NCBI RefSeq assembly: GCF_029227915.1
Contig: NC_079876.1
Coordinates: forward strand, 13,206,001-13,270,000
Source of the DNA: Hydractinia symbiolongicarpus
Taxonomy: Eukaryota > Cnidaria > Hydrozoa > Anthoathecata > Hydractiniidae
Direction: 5' to 3'
DNA length: 64,000 nucleotides
The notes under the pieces were generated by a model. That model was given only the letters and a program-made list of their open reading frames with translations. It ran no database searches and was not told where the DNA came from. Below, piece after piece: positions 34,866 through 48,637 of this stretch (position 1 is its first letter; every line of letters starts with the position of its first letter). The translations under genes were made by a program, and so were the position numbers.

Positions 34866-37800
34866 TTGTCTAATTTGTGCATACGTCTTAAACATTGATG
34901 TTCTTAATCACCGATGTTCTGTCAAAAAACGGCTTATCTTCGTCTCGGAACACAAAGAAACGGAGAAACTCATGTTGTATTATATTAAAATGGGGTTGTT
35001 TCAAATTTTATCTGACATGTATAAGAATTACAATTTTTACTTAAGTTATAAGACGTCTAAGTTAAGCGAAGAGTACAGTTTTTAAAAACACCGAAATGGC
35101 CCGTGACCTAAACGATTTTTCGAAATATTTTGTCAATTTTTAATAATTTACATCCTTAAGATAAGAAAAAAGTCCTATGATGAAATATCAGAGTGGTTAG
35201 CTGTCAAATATGTAAAGGCATTCAAGCTTCACTGCAGACTTCAAATGTGCGGTGAATTGTGAATAAGATTTGTGATTTACTGTGACATGAAATTTTTTGA
35301 AATCTTAAAACAAGAAAAGTCTCATAAACTACATCTGTGGTCGTTTTTATTTTTACGTTTTGGCTGTCGTGTTGCTTTTTGTTTCAGTTTTTATTAAAAT
35401 TATTTTATTTAAGTGGCTATATATTTTCTACAAATATATTTTTTATAATAAATTAAAAAAAGTGAAGAGCGATTTTCCCTTTATTTTTCCTGCAACAAAA
35501 ACTTGCAACAGTGGCATATATTATTATAAATTAATATTAACAAATTTATTTTTAAGTCATTAAATATGTATCATTCTTTATTAAATGCAAGCTTTTGCTC
35601 AATTGTGAAAAAAAGGGAGGAACTGATTTAATTTTGGACAATGATGTTTTTGATTGTATTATATTCCCGTCACAGGGATTATTTCCTAATATATATCAAC
35701 TGTGGAAACTCTTAATTTTTTAAAAGGTTAAAACTTGCGATGGTGTATATGTTTTTCGCACACAATTTACATCTTATTACAATCAGTAAGTGTCTCCAAC
35801 CCCTTTGACTGGGCACAATGTTTAGTGCGTCATGCAATAGGGCCCTGAAATGTTCTGATTTTTCCTACCTGTTATTGGGACTTTTAATAAAATAAATTTA
35901 TTTCTTGAAACATTTTTGTAGTAAGATATTTTATTGGTTATAATTATTTATTACATGTATGTTCGTTACCAGGTGGTTACTAAGGTGTTTCTAAGAATAC
36001 GTTGAATTCTAGGGATAAACTACGGTTCATATTAAAAGCAATTATTTATACTCTAAAATGACGTCATTTCTAATTCCACTGAATTCATTATATTATTCCC
36101 CATACCCCCGGACATCTATAAATACCAAAATCAAAACGTGTCCATGTTTCATCACATGAAGATCCATTCTCGTCCCCAGAGCTTTTCGAGATTAAAACAT
36201 GAAGATCAATATTTCTGATAAAACATTTTGTTAACTTCTATCGTTAATATAAGGAACGTTTTAACAAATATGACGTCATTTTTTAACCTAATGACGTCAT
36301 TAAAGTTTATTTTTCATATAAAATCGATTGTTTTCTTTCTACCAAATGTCTACCAAAATTTACAGCCCTATCGTCAGTAATGCTTGAGAACTTTAAATTA
36401 AATGCAAAATTTGGGAAAATCGCATGTATGACGTCTACTTTAGGCATGACGTCCTTTCTGATCCCAATGACACCATTCAGTTGTTTAAATTAAGTCACTT
36501 GTGAACCTACTTAGTATCAACTTAGTTACCTAACTTAATTCCGTACTTTGTCCGAATTGGCACTAAATTTTAATAGATTTATTTCTTGTTTTTATATTGT
36601 GAAACATTCGTAACCCTGAATAAATGTTTAGCAACAATAACAACAATAAAATTAAATTTAAAAACAAGTGTCAACTGGAGAGAACATCCTTATTGAAATG
36701 TTAGAGATCATGGGACTTGGTATAAAAGTTGTAAAGGCTGGCGTTCGACAAACTGAAAACTAGTAAATTAAATTTCTGAGAAAAGCTTTTATTAGATTCC
36801 ATTAATAGTTGCGTTTCGCCATCGATGGATACAATTTTCCCAAAAGGGTTCACACCATGCTGTTCGTCAAAATGTCTGAATACTTAAGTATTTATTGCAT
36901 TGCAATATTTAAATTATTTATTTTTGTATTTTTATTCTTATTTGATTTTTAGGGTACCTAAGATTATCCCTGTATCACTGTTCAGTATTTTTAGTCAAGT
37001 AAAAAAATAATAATAATAAAAAAATATATAGATTAAAAAATAATAAAATTTAATTCAATACATATCCTATCTTAGATATAACCTAATTCAGCAATGTATG
37101 ACACAGATAGACAGACAGTATTAAAAGTGACAGAACGCGCAATGAAAGATGGTAAGTTTAACCACAGTTGGGAACCCTGTAAGATAAGTTTCCTGTAAAA
37201 ATAGTAAACAAAGCCTCGAAGCAAGCAAAGCAGCCTGGAAATAATTTAGCCTTAAGCAAATCCGTCTTTCTCAATCGAGGTGTGTAACAATGAATTTATT
37301 CTTATTTTGTTTTATGACAAGGAAGTTGTAATACGCAATAGTAGACTTTAGTTCCGTGCTATACTATGTTTATCTATTTCTTATTTATTTTAAATGCAAC
37401 TTACTGTATTGTTCCTAAATGGCAAAAAATAAATATTAAATATTTTAAATATTGAAATATTTATGCCAATTCCTTTATGTTGGTCTAACTCATTTCAAAC
37501 AGGTATTAAGTCCATAACATTTGTACTTATGGTTTTCACAAAAAAGGGCCCCTTCAGGCATTTATCGTGACTAAATGCCACAATGGTTTTCCTAAAGGAA
37601 AAGAATGAATTCGGAATAATGTTTGTGAATTTGCTTATAGTTTTAACTTTTGAGTCTTTCAAAATTAGAACAGAAATTCACATTTTTTTCTTCGTAATTT
37701 ACTCTTTTTCTTCCTGGCTCACAATTTTCCTAAATATTTAGCAAAAAATTACCGTTAATTTCGTATTTTCAAAAAAAAACCGTTCTTATTCGCAATTTTT

Positions 37801-38437
37801 GTTCAACTGAATTCCGCAACTTTTTCGTGCACAAACAATTTCTTCCCTAAAGACATTTTGTTTTTTTTATCTTTGATATACGTTAAATTTAATTCTGCAA
37901 AAAACAAAAAAATCTTGGCCATTTGTGAAACTAATTTTGTTAAGGAATACACAGCAAAGTTCGCTTGAGTCACTGCACCTAGAGTCTTCCAAGGGTATAT
38001 TTAGTAATGATTTCTAGAATAAGAAACCTTTCTACTATATTATCAAATTAATTGTTTATAGTATTCTTATTGCTTAGGAGCCATAAGGAAATTATAATAA
38101 CAAAAGCACGATAAAAAGTACATTGATATATAAACACAGAAACAATATTTTTAAAAAGTTTACCAATCTCATCAAACTTCACTTTTCACAACTCAAGAAA
38201 ACCCTCGATTACGCACCTCTATTTGTTTTTTTCACTGTGCACTCTCCATGATTGCTATTCGCTGTAATTTTGAAAAAGGGCGTTGAAGGACTACAGGTCG
38301 GTACCAGAGTCTTTTCTTTCGCTGTTGTGCTATTAAAAAGAGAAAAAACGTTTACCTGAAAATTCCCTTTGGCCAAATGATAGCAAGATTCCGTACCATC
38401 CATGCGTCAAGGCTTGCAACGCAACTACGACTTGATC
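34866..38437. other. No gene recognised; scattered repeats
   Basis: AT-rich. Contains the dispersed repeat at 35930-36310, three TGACGTCA octamers (36059, 36271, 36292) and an AAT/AACAAT-rich patch near 36620-36660 and 37000-37050. Open frames at 34810-35085 and 35360-35563 show no domain. Confidence 0.45.
35930..36310 (+). repeat. Dispersed repeat, relative of 52660-52955
   Basis: TTATTACATGTATGT and AGGTGGTTACTAAGGTGTT here match the reverse complement of 52885-52950; TATGACGTCATTTT and AAATGACGTCATTTCTAAT words also match. Patchy similarity over about 300 bp. Confidence 0.5.
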
Positions 38438-38945
38438 CTATCTTATTACTCTACCATGTCTGCAATGCCGTGGCTGGTTAGGATCGTTCGACAGAATTTC
38501 TTTTGAATGTGTTGCAATACCACTGCATCTTCCACCACTGACATCAATTAAATGTTTCTCTCTGACTGTCATTGAAGGTGGTATTTGTCTATTAGCCATC
38601 TCTAAATAAATTGCATGAACCTTTTTGCTATCATCTCCCTTATTAAGCATTCCATTTTCATCGAATACCTCTTCACTATCAACGCCCTCATCAACCAATT
38701 CATTGAACACCTCTCCGCTACCATCTCCCTCAATTTTTTTTTCTCTCTTTTCACATGTCGTGTTAATTTTCGATCCAGTGGAACTAGCCAATGAAATCTG
38801 GAAAAAACGTTCATTATTGAAACTATGTAGCAATAAGTTTTCCCGTTACGTTCAATTTTTATTTTGTTCAGATCAACTATATTAATCTGTTGTTGTTCGT
38901 GGACGTCTTTCACACGAACAGTTCGAGATCTTTTGTTTGTGAAGC
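38438..38945 (-). pseudogene. Integrase-core fragment of a retroelement or integrase-type transposon
   Basis: Read from 38945 downwards: VRVKDVHEQQQINIVDLNK, GKTYCYIVSIMNVFSRFHWL and VPLDRK. This matches the N-terminal half of a retroviral-type integrase core, in which the aspartate of IVDL is the first catalytic acid. The second catalytic Asp position (usually M-D-V-F-S) is Asn here (MNVFS). The frame then breaks; a second frame, about 38438-38833, carries an acidic, imperfectly repeated stretch and KKVHAIYLEMANRQ, which may be later integrase sequence. Too decayed to assign to a family. Confidence 0.5.
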
Positions 38946-39189
38946 GAACACTAAACTATCTTTTATACTTTCCATCATTGCTATTTGACTTTATTATTTC
39001 CTTGTTGCTCATACCAGCATAACGGTCAACCGCTTGAGTTCTTAGTTTTCTGAATCCAATAGATTTACTGTCGCAAAAACGTCTTCTTCACAACCTATTG
39101 AAAAAAAATCAACGGTATTCAAAATTCTATCGCCCACAAACATTGCGTTGTTATCACGTTATGCAACGTCGTTTGACTATAATGTGATA

Positions 39190-40149
39190 TAAAAAACGTG
39201 TTAAAGGTAGACCATGCCCTTGGCTTGATAATGAAACTAAATCTGTTATGAATAATCGGGATCAAGTATTACGCAGAGCCAGACGATCGAAAACCGTAAA
39301 TGACTGGAACGTATACAATACTTTACGGAATCGTTGTAACAACTTCATGGAGTATGCAAAGAGCAAATTCAATAGAAATCTTCTCGAGGATAAAAAAATC
39401 AATCCAAAAAAGTTCTGGGCGACTATCAAAAGGATTTACCCTACAAAAGTATCACCTGACTCAACTGCGTTCAAACACAACATTTTAATATTATTTTAAG
39501 ACATCTTAAAGAACTTTAACGCGGTAAATCGCCGGGATTGGATCAAATTCCTCCAAACCTCTTGAAAGATTCTGCGAATGCCATATATCATCCAATCTCA
39601 TATATTATTAATCTCTCTCTTATCCAATCGGAGATTCCATTGGTCTGGAAGAAAGTCAAAGTTACACAAAGTTACACGGTATTTACAACTGCGTTTGGAG
39701 CTGCGAAAAGAATTAGCCAAAGAAATAAAACTTTTGAGGTTAAGTATCGATCAACCAACATTTTGAATGCCTGTGAGTATAAGTATTTGGAGATTTCCCA
39801 AAAATCAAAATTGGAGTCAATTGAAAATAAAGCGCGTAATACTACAGAAACCGATAATTTGACACCCATACAAAATTGGATTGAAGAACGAGCAAATATA
39901 GTTGTTAGAAAATCGCTTGATCAAAAATTGTGTAGGAAATTCCACTCGTATTTTGAGATAAATCGTCACGCACAAGGAACTCGGAATCAGAACTTCCAAA
40001 TCAAATTACCTAAAGTTAAACTAGAGTTTGCGAGAAAATCGTTCTACTTCTCAGACGAAATATTATATAACGCCTTACCAATTGTCATTCGGAAGGAAAA
40101 CTTTATCGTTATCTACAAGAAACTCCTGAAGAATTTTTATTGTAAATAA
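39190..40149 (+). pseudogene. Internally deleted LINE (non-LTR retrotransposon) ORF2
   Basis: KGRPCPWLDNETKSVMNNRD and LLEDKKINPKKFWATIKRIYP are the spacer between endonuclease and reverse transcriptase of a CR1/jockey-type LINE. After a stop near 39500 the frame resumes LDQIPPNLLKDSANAIYHP and YIINLSLIQSEIPLVWKKVK, the start of the reverse transcriptase. It then jumps to KYRSTNILNACEYKYLEI and the usual C-terminal block (LPKVKLEFARKSFYFS, YNALPIVIRK). The catalytic palm of the reverse transcriptase is absent. The 203-codon frame 39538-40149 spans the deletion without a stop. Ends close to AATAAA. Confidence 0.7.
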
Positions 40150-43100
40150 AAATAAACTTGTAATTATTTAAATTAATCTGTGACCTTCCTGTTCCATTGA
40201 TAGTTCAGCCTAATCCATACATAGTCCAGTCTAATTGTCTAATTGTCCATGATGCTGGGAGTTCACAGTATCCATTCTTTTCTCCCTCTTTTTTTTATTC
40301 AGTTCAACTTTTTCTTTTTCCTTTTCTCTTTCTTTTTTCTTAACGCAGGACACAAATTAATAGCAGTATATACTTAAATACTGAATTGTAAAAATTCATG
40401 AATATGTAATATTCATGAAAGTAATATATGCAATGGGTAAAAATTCATAAATAATACTAAATACTTTCTGAGAATATTACTTATTTGTTTTAATTGGTCC
40501 AGATTTAGCATTTTTGTTACAAACGCTTTATCTGCCTCATTTAAATTTCTTAAATTCTAAAACCCAGAAGGTATAGTAATACAAAATTATTCTTTATGTT
40601 AATTTATTTAGGCTATGATCTTAAAATACTTCATCACATCATTGAAGTCAGTATAACTCTTTTTTATTCAAGTTAGTGTATTTTTTTTACGAAAAACGCA
40701 CCTAGAAATGGCCATTTGACTATTTTATCAGCCTTTCATTTATCTGCTTATTTGAGATTTTAAAATTTATAAGATATTGAATATCTGCACTCAAAATGAT
40801 AATGCACTGAATATTCACACTCCAACATGATAGTTAAATGCGAAATGATGAATAAAAGCATTTCTGTGAATTACTTTCGGTCATTTTCCTGGAAAAAGAA
40901 ATGGAACGACAAGAGCACAGATCAATTTATCTTTAATTTCTACATTCGGCATACAACATTGGGTTTTAAAGGTCTAAAACTCACAAAGTATGTAAGTAAA
41001 TATGATTATAATTTGTGATATGACAAATATGTTGGATGATGTGCCTAAAAAGACGCAATACAATCCGTCTAGAATCCGTCTTTCCATGTACATGGAAATA
41101 CAATCTATCAGCATGGTTAGTATATCAAATAAGTTCATTATGTTTACATACATATACATGGTTTTTAGCCACCGAAATGTGAAGGTTAATTTAATTTGTA
41201 CCACAGACGGGTAATGAATTCAAAAACTTCGATATAATGACTACTAGCTAGTTAGCTATCAGTTCTACAGGGGGTAACAACAAGACCTCAAATATAGTTT
41301 TCAATTTAACTATCTACATAGATTTTTTTATGCCATGTAGAACTAAAAATATTCTTTTCTAACAGGTGACTCGAATTAACCTTTCTAATTTGATACAAAA
41401 CTTTAGCTGGTTTTTATCCGCTCCACGGAACAAATCGACCACCATACTTGTTGTATTCTTGTTTACAGCAAAGTCCCGTGTGGGGCAGAACCGTTGAAGT
41501 CCATTTAATGTTCATAAACTATTTTTTCGGGCATAATTATCGTAAATTATAAGCCTTGCGCCAGGGCCTTTTCGCCGCTATCAAATTAATTAAATAGGCA
41601 AAATGGCCTGGGAACAAGATTATTTGCCTTATTTATTTTAAATAGGAATTATAAATTCTTAACAGAAAAAAGATGAAAAAGATAAAATAACAAACATTTT
41701 TTCTTAGTTATTTTTTGAATAAATATTTATTTTTTATATTAAGTTTAAATCAAGATCTCAGAAACAGTTTTAGCTTGATACACGTTTACGCTTTATGATA
41801 AAATAGACAAGCATATATGATTTTGTAGAGAAAACTAAATATTATTGTTCTGAGCTCAAAAAACGATGTTTATTTTTTTTCCTAAAGTAAATCGAGGAAT
41901 GATTTTATCACAGTGTATATAAATAGTTAATTAGACCTTAAAAAACATAGCAAGAACACCTGTTTTAGTACTTAAGTGCTTAAATGTGAATAGCGTCATT
42001 CTTATGCCAGAGGTTTTGTTGCTCCATTAGTCGACAACTCGAAAAAGGTGTTCAATAATTTTTTGCGACTTCCCAGTTTATTTTATCACAAAAATAACAC
42101 TATTTGATAGAAATTTTATCTGACTTTCAGAAGATATATTACTTTTCTATACTTTGATTTCGCAGTTTCGAGAATATAGCCAGTATTCTAGGTAATAGAT
42201 TTTTCATGTATCCGTAAGCAAACATAAGTGCTGTTTTATTCAGCAGTATTAATCCTATTTCTTCTTTCCTTTAACAACAAAATCAGACAACGCGGATGAG
42301 TTTACTTGTTAAAATCAGCTAAGCATCTTCCCTCTGTTTTCATAGTAACCTATAAAACAACTCTGTGCTCACTAACTGATTTAAAACAAATTAATTAATT
42401 GGCATTTCGTCCAAGGTTTAATTAAGCAATAGCATGTTTTGTAATTATACTTGGTATGACTCGTAGCAAAGTCGACATATGTACAGATTTTAATTCTTAG
42501 TCTAGTCGAAAATTATCAGAACCATATCGTTTTAGAGGAAGAGCAGACAAGTATAGCTCCGAAGAATTTGGACTCAGCATAAACGTATTTACAAGGGCAT
42601 TGTTCCATAACCTGCGGTTTTTAAGTTATCCTATAAGAACAACATAATGTGGACACTTTCTAGTAAAAGCTGTGTTTCGAAATATCATGAAAGTTAAACT
42701 CGTATCAACGGGTTCTTAATATATAAAAAGCATACTTTTTCAGTTCATCCTGCATGTTTTTTACCTTGAAAAGAGATTTTCTTGTTCTATACATTTATAA
42801 TTGTTTTCAGCAAGAGATCTGCCAATACATCAATATACTTTTCAATTTTCTCAGCTTTATTGTTTTTTGTAAACGTGTCTCGAAAAAAATTGTAACTTTT
42901 TCGTTGGCTGTTTCGAGCAACGGGAAAAAGTTGGTTATAAAATGCAGTTATTTATTACGAGGTTATTTATTACGGTTCCGATGTACGTTACCGAATAGTT
43001 GTCAATGGAAAGGAAGGTAATTACAGGAATTTATTGAAACGATCAGGATCAAAGCGAAATGACAAGTACTATTTATAACATTCATAGTATACATATACGT

Positions 43101-43375
43101 ATTAATATATCAAGATCTTAAACTCGTATAAATGAAATAAAATTGTACCCAGGTTAATGGAACAAGACAATTTAGCCACATCTACCAAATTGACGCCTTC
43201 CATTTCGCTTAAACTTTCCATATAACGAACATATTTCTAAATTCTGTCTGGGTATGATTTAGTCGTGGCAAATTTAAAACGGCAGAACCTTCTCATCATT
43301 TGTGATTCTACATCTTTACTAATATGGTACTACTGCTTAAGACACCATTAAATCTTTTAAAATAAAACAATCAAA
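40150..43375. other. No gene recognised
   Basis: Open frames at 40827-41018, 41002-41214 and 42754-43020 have no domain. No arrays seen. A pyrimidine-rich stretch (TCTCCCTCTTTTTTTTATTC-like) lies near 40280-40345. Confidence 0.45.
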
Positions 43376-43601
43376 ATGAATAGAAGTTACGATCATCAAA
43401 ATGCAATTTTTCAAATATTAGTAAAGGTAAGTGTTTGTTGTTATTGTTTTTTTCGCCACACAGATTTTTAAAAGACAGACAAAATTTGATGAAAGGACAG
43501 ATGAATATCACTTTCCAGCATTATTTTACATTCTTTTTGGCAAGACATTAAAAGACCTTCACTCCACATCTCCCTCGAGTAAGGAAGAAACAAAAGGTTG
43601 A
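43376..43601 (+). CDS. Possible small two-exon gene, 62 residues
   Basis: ATG 43376 opens MNRSYDHQNAIFQILVK and meets a perfect donor AAG|GTAAGT at 43427. An acceptor CACACAG ends at 43463. The second exon reads IFKRQTKFDERTDEYHFPAL, FYILFGKTLKDLHS and then a serine/lysine tail to TGA 43601; AATAAA follows within a few bases. Phase is 0 on both sides. The implied intron is only 37 bases, unusually short for an animal. No family recognised. It could be chance or a fragment of a larger exon set. Confidence 0.3.
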
Positions 43602-46600
43602 AAATAAAAAGTGTTTAGCTTTTAAAATTATCATTATTAACCCGTAATATATTATCATAATATATTATCGGTTTTGGAAAACATACGCAAAGTTCAAATT
43701 AAAGCAACAGATTTACTTTGACGGTTGTGGTTTAAGTTTACATATAATCTTTGTGTTATCCTGGTAAAGTTTTTGTCGGTTATCATCAAATTTCAAGCAG
43801 GGTGGATATAGAGCTAATTTTGAACCAACATGCTTTTGTTGCAGTGTACTTTTAACTATAAAATGTTTATGTAGCTAGCTACTTATAATTTAGAAAAGAC
43901 ATGGCGGAAAATAAAAGTATCAAGATTAAGTTGAAGGTAGCTCTAACTACAGAATTAAATATAAATATAAAATTTTGACTGCTTTGGAAATGGTTCGTGC
44001 AATTAATGAATACACAGTTTAAACAGGGATACGGTATTGTACAAAATTTGTTGGACTGGACATTAAAATATTTTTCTTAAATTTTGTTGGAAATTATTTA
44101 GTAATTATTTTTTGTGGGATGAAGGACATTGAATGTTCTATAAATACTAACATTTCATTCACAGTTGATTAGAGTTATAGCATAGTTATGTGGAAGATAT
44201 AATACACGTTTTAGCTATTATAAACAACTTCATTTTGTTATATTAATCTCAACTGCTACGGGCAACACTCAATATAATGCTGAAAGTTGCTAAGATGCGA
44301 GGTTGATTTTCTTAGTTTTCTGAAGACGAGTCTCGCTTATAAAATTTGAGTTGACTATAACTCGACTCATTTTTCGGGATTTCATCAAAAGATACAGAAT
44401 TTTACTTAATACCTCTTTTGTAGGTTATATAGAGAGGTCATCTAAAAAAAGAAAAGGGGAAGGATTTGTAAGTTTATGATGGAAGGAAGTCACACTTTCT
44501 GTTACTTTATAAGATTTTGTAATTGTTGATGTCTGTTTCAAAGTTCACCATAAAAATTATCTAACGCGCCGGAACTTAAAAGAAATTTTCTTATTTTTTT
44601 ATTCACTTTGTTCAACCGAAAATAAGAGTCTTATTGTCTACGTAATCTCTTCAAGACTTGGACGCTATTCGAGAAATAAAATTTAGCGAGTGGAGTCATC
44701 TTCGGTATTCTTTTTATATGATAATTATTAATTAGAAAAACTAATACTTTACGTAAATTTCACGATTAAAGACAAATATGGGAAAAGGAAGTAAAATTTT
44801 TATGCATATAATGATTTTTTTCATTACCGTATCGAAAAACAAATCAATCGTTTCTTTTAATAAATTTTTCCACTAAACGCCAGTTTTCTCGTGAATCAAA
44901 CATTTTGGAAAGGAAAGGGAAGCATTTAAAATTTATCGTGTTTTGAGGTAGGGGTACTGATTTGAAAAGGATTAGCGAGTCAAGGATTAGCTCTAATTTT
45001 GTTTTTTTTTAACTTCGTAGAATGTTCAAAAAAATAAACATTATCCAGAGGAGTAGTCGGTATTTTTTTTAGAATGTACCAAAATGTAAATTTAGAAATC
45101 TGAAAAATTTTTTATTTTTTAACATAGGTCTTTCATTTTTTGGAATTTTCTGACAAAACTTTCCAAAAAGACGTATTTTTATACCAAAATTCTTCTGATA
45201 AAGGTTTAGGAGTAATCTAGGATAAAATATTCCAGAAAATGCTTTTTTCTATGCTTTTCATTATATTTTCCATTTTAGACGATTTTATCTTTGAAATCCT
45301 TTTAAAACCTATTGTTGATACTCTGAATTTGAAAAAGGATGAAAAATTCCATCGTAATAAGCCTTCAAAAACAATTTTAATATTTAAGTAAGAAGCTATT
45401 AAACGATGATAGAATAGTTTAAAAGAATAATGTATAATTAACTTTTACTTAAAAGTCGCAAAATTGAAAAAACCTTTCTGTCACTTACTGTATTCAAGCA
45501 GGCTTTTTGGGTGCTCCATATGGAGACGCGCATTTCCAGAAAACTGCGCCAGAATTTTTGTTAGAATCTTGAGGAAAATTTGATAAAGAAATTTTCTTAT
45601 TATTAAGCTAAAGCGGGGAAACATAAACTTTGGAATAAAAAAATCTACCAAAGTACTTGATAAAAAAATAAAAATTTTTGGTTGTGGCTGTTGATAAACT
45701 TTCTTTTTCCGATTTGTTTATAACAACTTAGTAATTGACAGTCACCATAACAACAGATTCATGAAAAAAGATTTTTGGGTATCCTGGAGCCAACTAAGAA
45801 TACTATCAATAAATTTATAAACCTATAGCAGTATGCTTAAGAGGGTAATACAAAAAATTGGAAGGATGGTTGGGAGGGGGAGGCTTAAAAAAAAAGATTA
45901 AAGTAAATATTTATGGAAATATTTTCCATCTAAATTATGTTCCCATCTTTCAACTGGATTTTATTATCTGCCTTACTTTTTATCGGTTAGCTTGCATCCT
46001 CTGATTATTTAACAGGAAAGAAATTTTGATTCTACGTAACAGAACAATAATATCTTTTTAGAATACAAGAGGTTGCACGGGATCAGTAATAAGGCATAGT
46101 TAATTAATACAGTACCAGACAATAGCATTCCTTACGCCAATGCATTTTTAATTCAGATTTTAATAATAAATAAACTTTTATAACTGCAGTATCGCTGAGT
46201 TTTGAGAGAACAAAAAAAACAATTTGTTATTTCTTAACATTTTTTCCTAAAAATTCAGAAAAAAACATACATTACCTCAAAAGCTACAATCTTGGTCGAG
46301 ATATGTTGAGACAATACAGCTAATTTCGAAGTTCGCCACCACAAGTAATTCACGCAATTTGGACTTGTTAATGTTCAGAGTGGACATAGGTTACTTTGTA
46401 AAATCAAAATTCTTAAAGTGCTAACATGACTGAAGTGCTGGAGACAATGACACATTTGTTTCTATTTTTGTAATTACACACCTAAATTCGTGGTACAGTC
46501 TTGTTTTATTCTAAGTGTTTACATGTGAGATCAAGTTGAATCGATATTGTACTTACGGAGAGATTTTAGACAAGAAAATTATAACAACTAAAATGTATGA

Positions 46601-47057
46601 ACAAAATCAAACTATTGACTTCCGCAGTGAGTGGTATTTGGGTACTGTTAGGGCATTTTCCCAATAATCGGTTTAAAAAAAAGCATAAAACTATCTTTGG
46701 AAAATTTTATTGCTTTCACAAAATCATGGAAAACTAAAATTTTACATAAATTATTCTGATATCTTCATGATTGGCTCAACATTCTTTTAAAATATTTTTG
46801 TTTGAATTAGTTAACTTGACTCGGTTCAACCATTTGGCAATAACTAAACATGTTGTAAATTCTGTAGAATTCTTTGTTCCCAAACTCTTTTTCTCGGACA
46901 GTTTTGTCATAATACAGTTCTTAAGTATTTTCGTTTAATACTTTTTATCGATACGAGGGAGATTAAAAAATTAATATTGCGAAAATTTGCTTTTGAAAAT
47001 TTTGCTATCAGAAAAGAAAAGTATTGTCCGTCTGCAAGTGTTGATTTATCAGTTACC
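43602..47057. other. No gene recognised
   Basis: Long AT-rich stretch with poly-T and poly-A runs. ATGGCGGAAAATAAAAG at about 43901 precedes a GTAGCT donor-like word, but no partner exon was found. Confidence 0.45.
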
Positions 47058-47155
47058 AACGAGTTATCAACGAGTTATCAACGAGTTATCAACGAGTTAT
47101 CAACGAGTTACCAACGAGTTAAGAACGAGTTATCAACGGGTTACCGATGGGTAAA
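47058..47155. repeat. 11-bp minisatellite
   Basis: Eight to nine units of ACGAGTTATCA with TTACC and TTAAG variants. The open frame 46977-47183 translates it as NELSTSYQRV repeats; this is a by-product of an 11-base period (three units restore the frame), not evidence of a protein. Confidence 0.85.
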
Positions 47156-47417
47156 GATTTACCTTTTTATATTTTTGTCATAATTTGTGTATAAAAACTC
47201 GAGTTACAACGAGTTACCGCATATTTAATATGGTTAAAGATATATACACATGTTTCAATATATCAGATGCCAATACAAAAAGTAACTTGTCGGTCACTCG
47301 ACAGAAACTCGGAGTAACTTGAAGGTAACATCACGGAGATAGAGAGCACCTCTATGAAGGCAGTTTTTTTAAAATATATATTTTTAAATAAATATATTTT
47401 TACTTTTAATTCAAATA

Positions 47418-47880
47418 AGGACTTAAAGGCTTGCCTAATAGCAAGTTTGACTCACATATTGGTCAACATATTTTCGTGATAGAGTTAAAAATCACAACTA
47501 AATTCCTAATTAACAGATCCAGACAATTGCATTCCAACACCAACGCTTTTGACTGATCTAATTTAAACAACATACTGCGTCTTTACGTAAATGATTCTAG
47601 TTGTCATGTGTTCAGATTATCTGTCATCAAATTCATTAATGAAGTCAAAATTTCCAACTGCGTCTGGATTAGCTGTCAGCAAATTCATTAATGAAGTCAA
47701 AATTTCAAACTGCGTCCAGATTAGCTGTCAGCAAATACATTATTGAATTCAAAATTTCAAACTACGTCTGGATTAGCTGTCAACAAATTCATTAAAAAAG
47801 ATGTATTTTGTAGACTGTATGCAGATTAGCTGTCAGCAATCTTATTAATAAAGTCAAAACATAGTTTGTCCAAATTATCC
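47418..47880 (+). repeat. Duplicated block A with internal 52-bp tandem repeats
   Basis: Starts AAGGACTTAAAGGCTTGC and matches 48638-48900. Inside, CTGTCA(G/T)CAAATTCATTA recurs at 47621, 47673, 47725, 47777 and 47830, a 52-53-bp period (GATTAGCTGTCAGC, AAGTCAAAATTTC, AACTGCGTC). Confidence 0.8.
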
Positions 47881-48637
47881 GTGTCAACAACTCTATTAGT
47901 TATTACATGTTCTGACAGCAGCAGTTTTTCTTGTAGTCCATTTGATGAGCACAAGGATAACAGAATATCCTTAAACTAATTTAAATGTCATTTCACACCT
48001 ACAAAACTAACTGATAATGCCTGAAAAGTTTTCTAGATATTTTTGGTACCCATAATTTAATCTAAAAAAGTACTTACCCATTTTAAAATCTTTTTTTTAT
48101 GCACAATGGCGGACACATGCAAATAAAAGTGTTAGCGGACAAGAGAACGACATAAACCGGACTAAATTTTAATCCCTCCTCATAAGTCCAAAGTCGGAAC
48201 TTCGGGAGTTTTCTGAAGAATATAATTCTAGTTTAAGGATGATGATAAATCTTGCAGGTATTAATTTTCGCATAAAATTGTTTGTTAAAATGTTTTACAG
48301 GTATTAACTTTCACGAATGACGTTATATGTGCTCAATAATATTGAGAAAAAATCTATTCGCAATAATCATTTACGCAAATTCACTTTTCAGAAGCTTTTT
48401 TATGTTTTTGACGACAGCAAGATCAAATTTTTCAAATTACTATTTGTTTTCCGCTGCAATTAATTCTACCGAGTGTTGGGGACACAGTTACAACGACAGG
48501 TCCCTGATTTCGACATGCTAACAAAGAAACATGAAACAATCCAAGACAGTTTAATACTTGTAATACTCGTGTAGTAGCTAACGTACCAAACGTTTTATGA
48601 AGTGTACTGGAATGAGTTTAAAACTGGATTTAGAACA

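Noticed and set aside
38625-38885. Plus-strand serine/proline-rich open frame
   Set aside because: Antisense shadow of the acidic repeat in the minus-strand integrase remnant.
43901-43940. ATG followed by 12 lysine-rich codons and a donor-like GTAGCT
   Set aside because: Donor is weak and no partner exon follows in any phase.
46977-47183. Open frame with NELSTSYQRV repeats
   Set aside because: Produced by an 11-base minisatellite whose three-unit period keeps the frame; no start context or domain.
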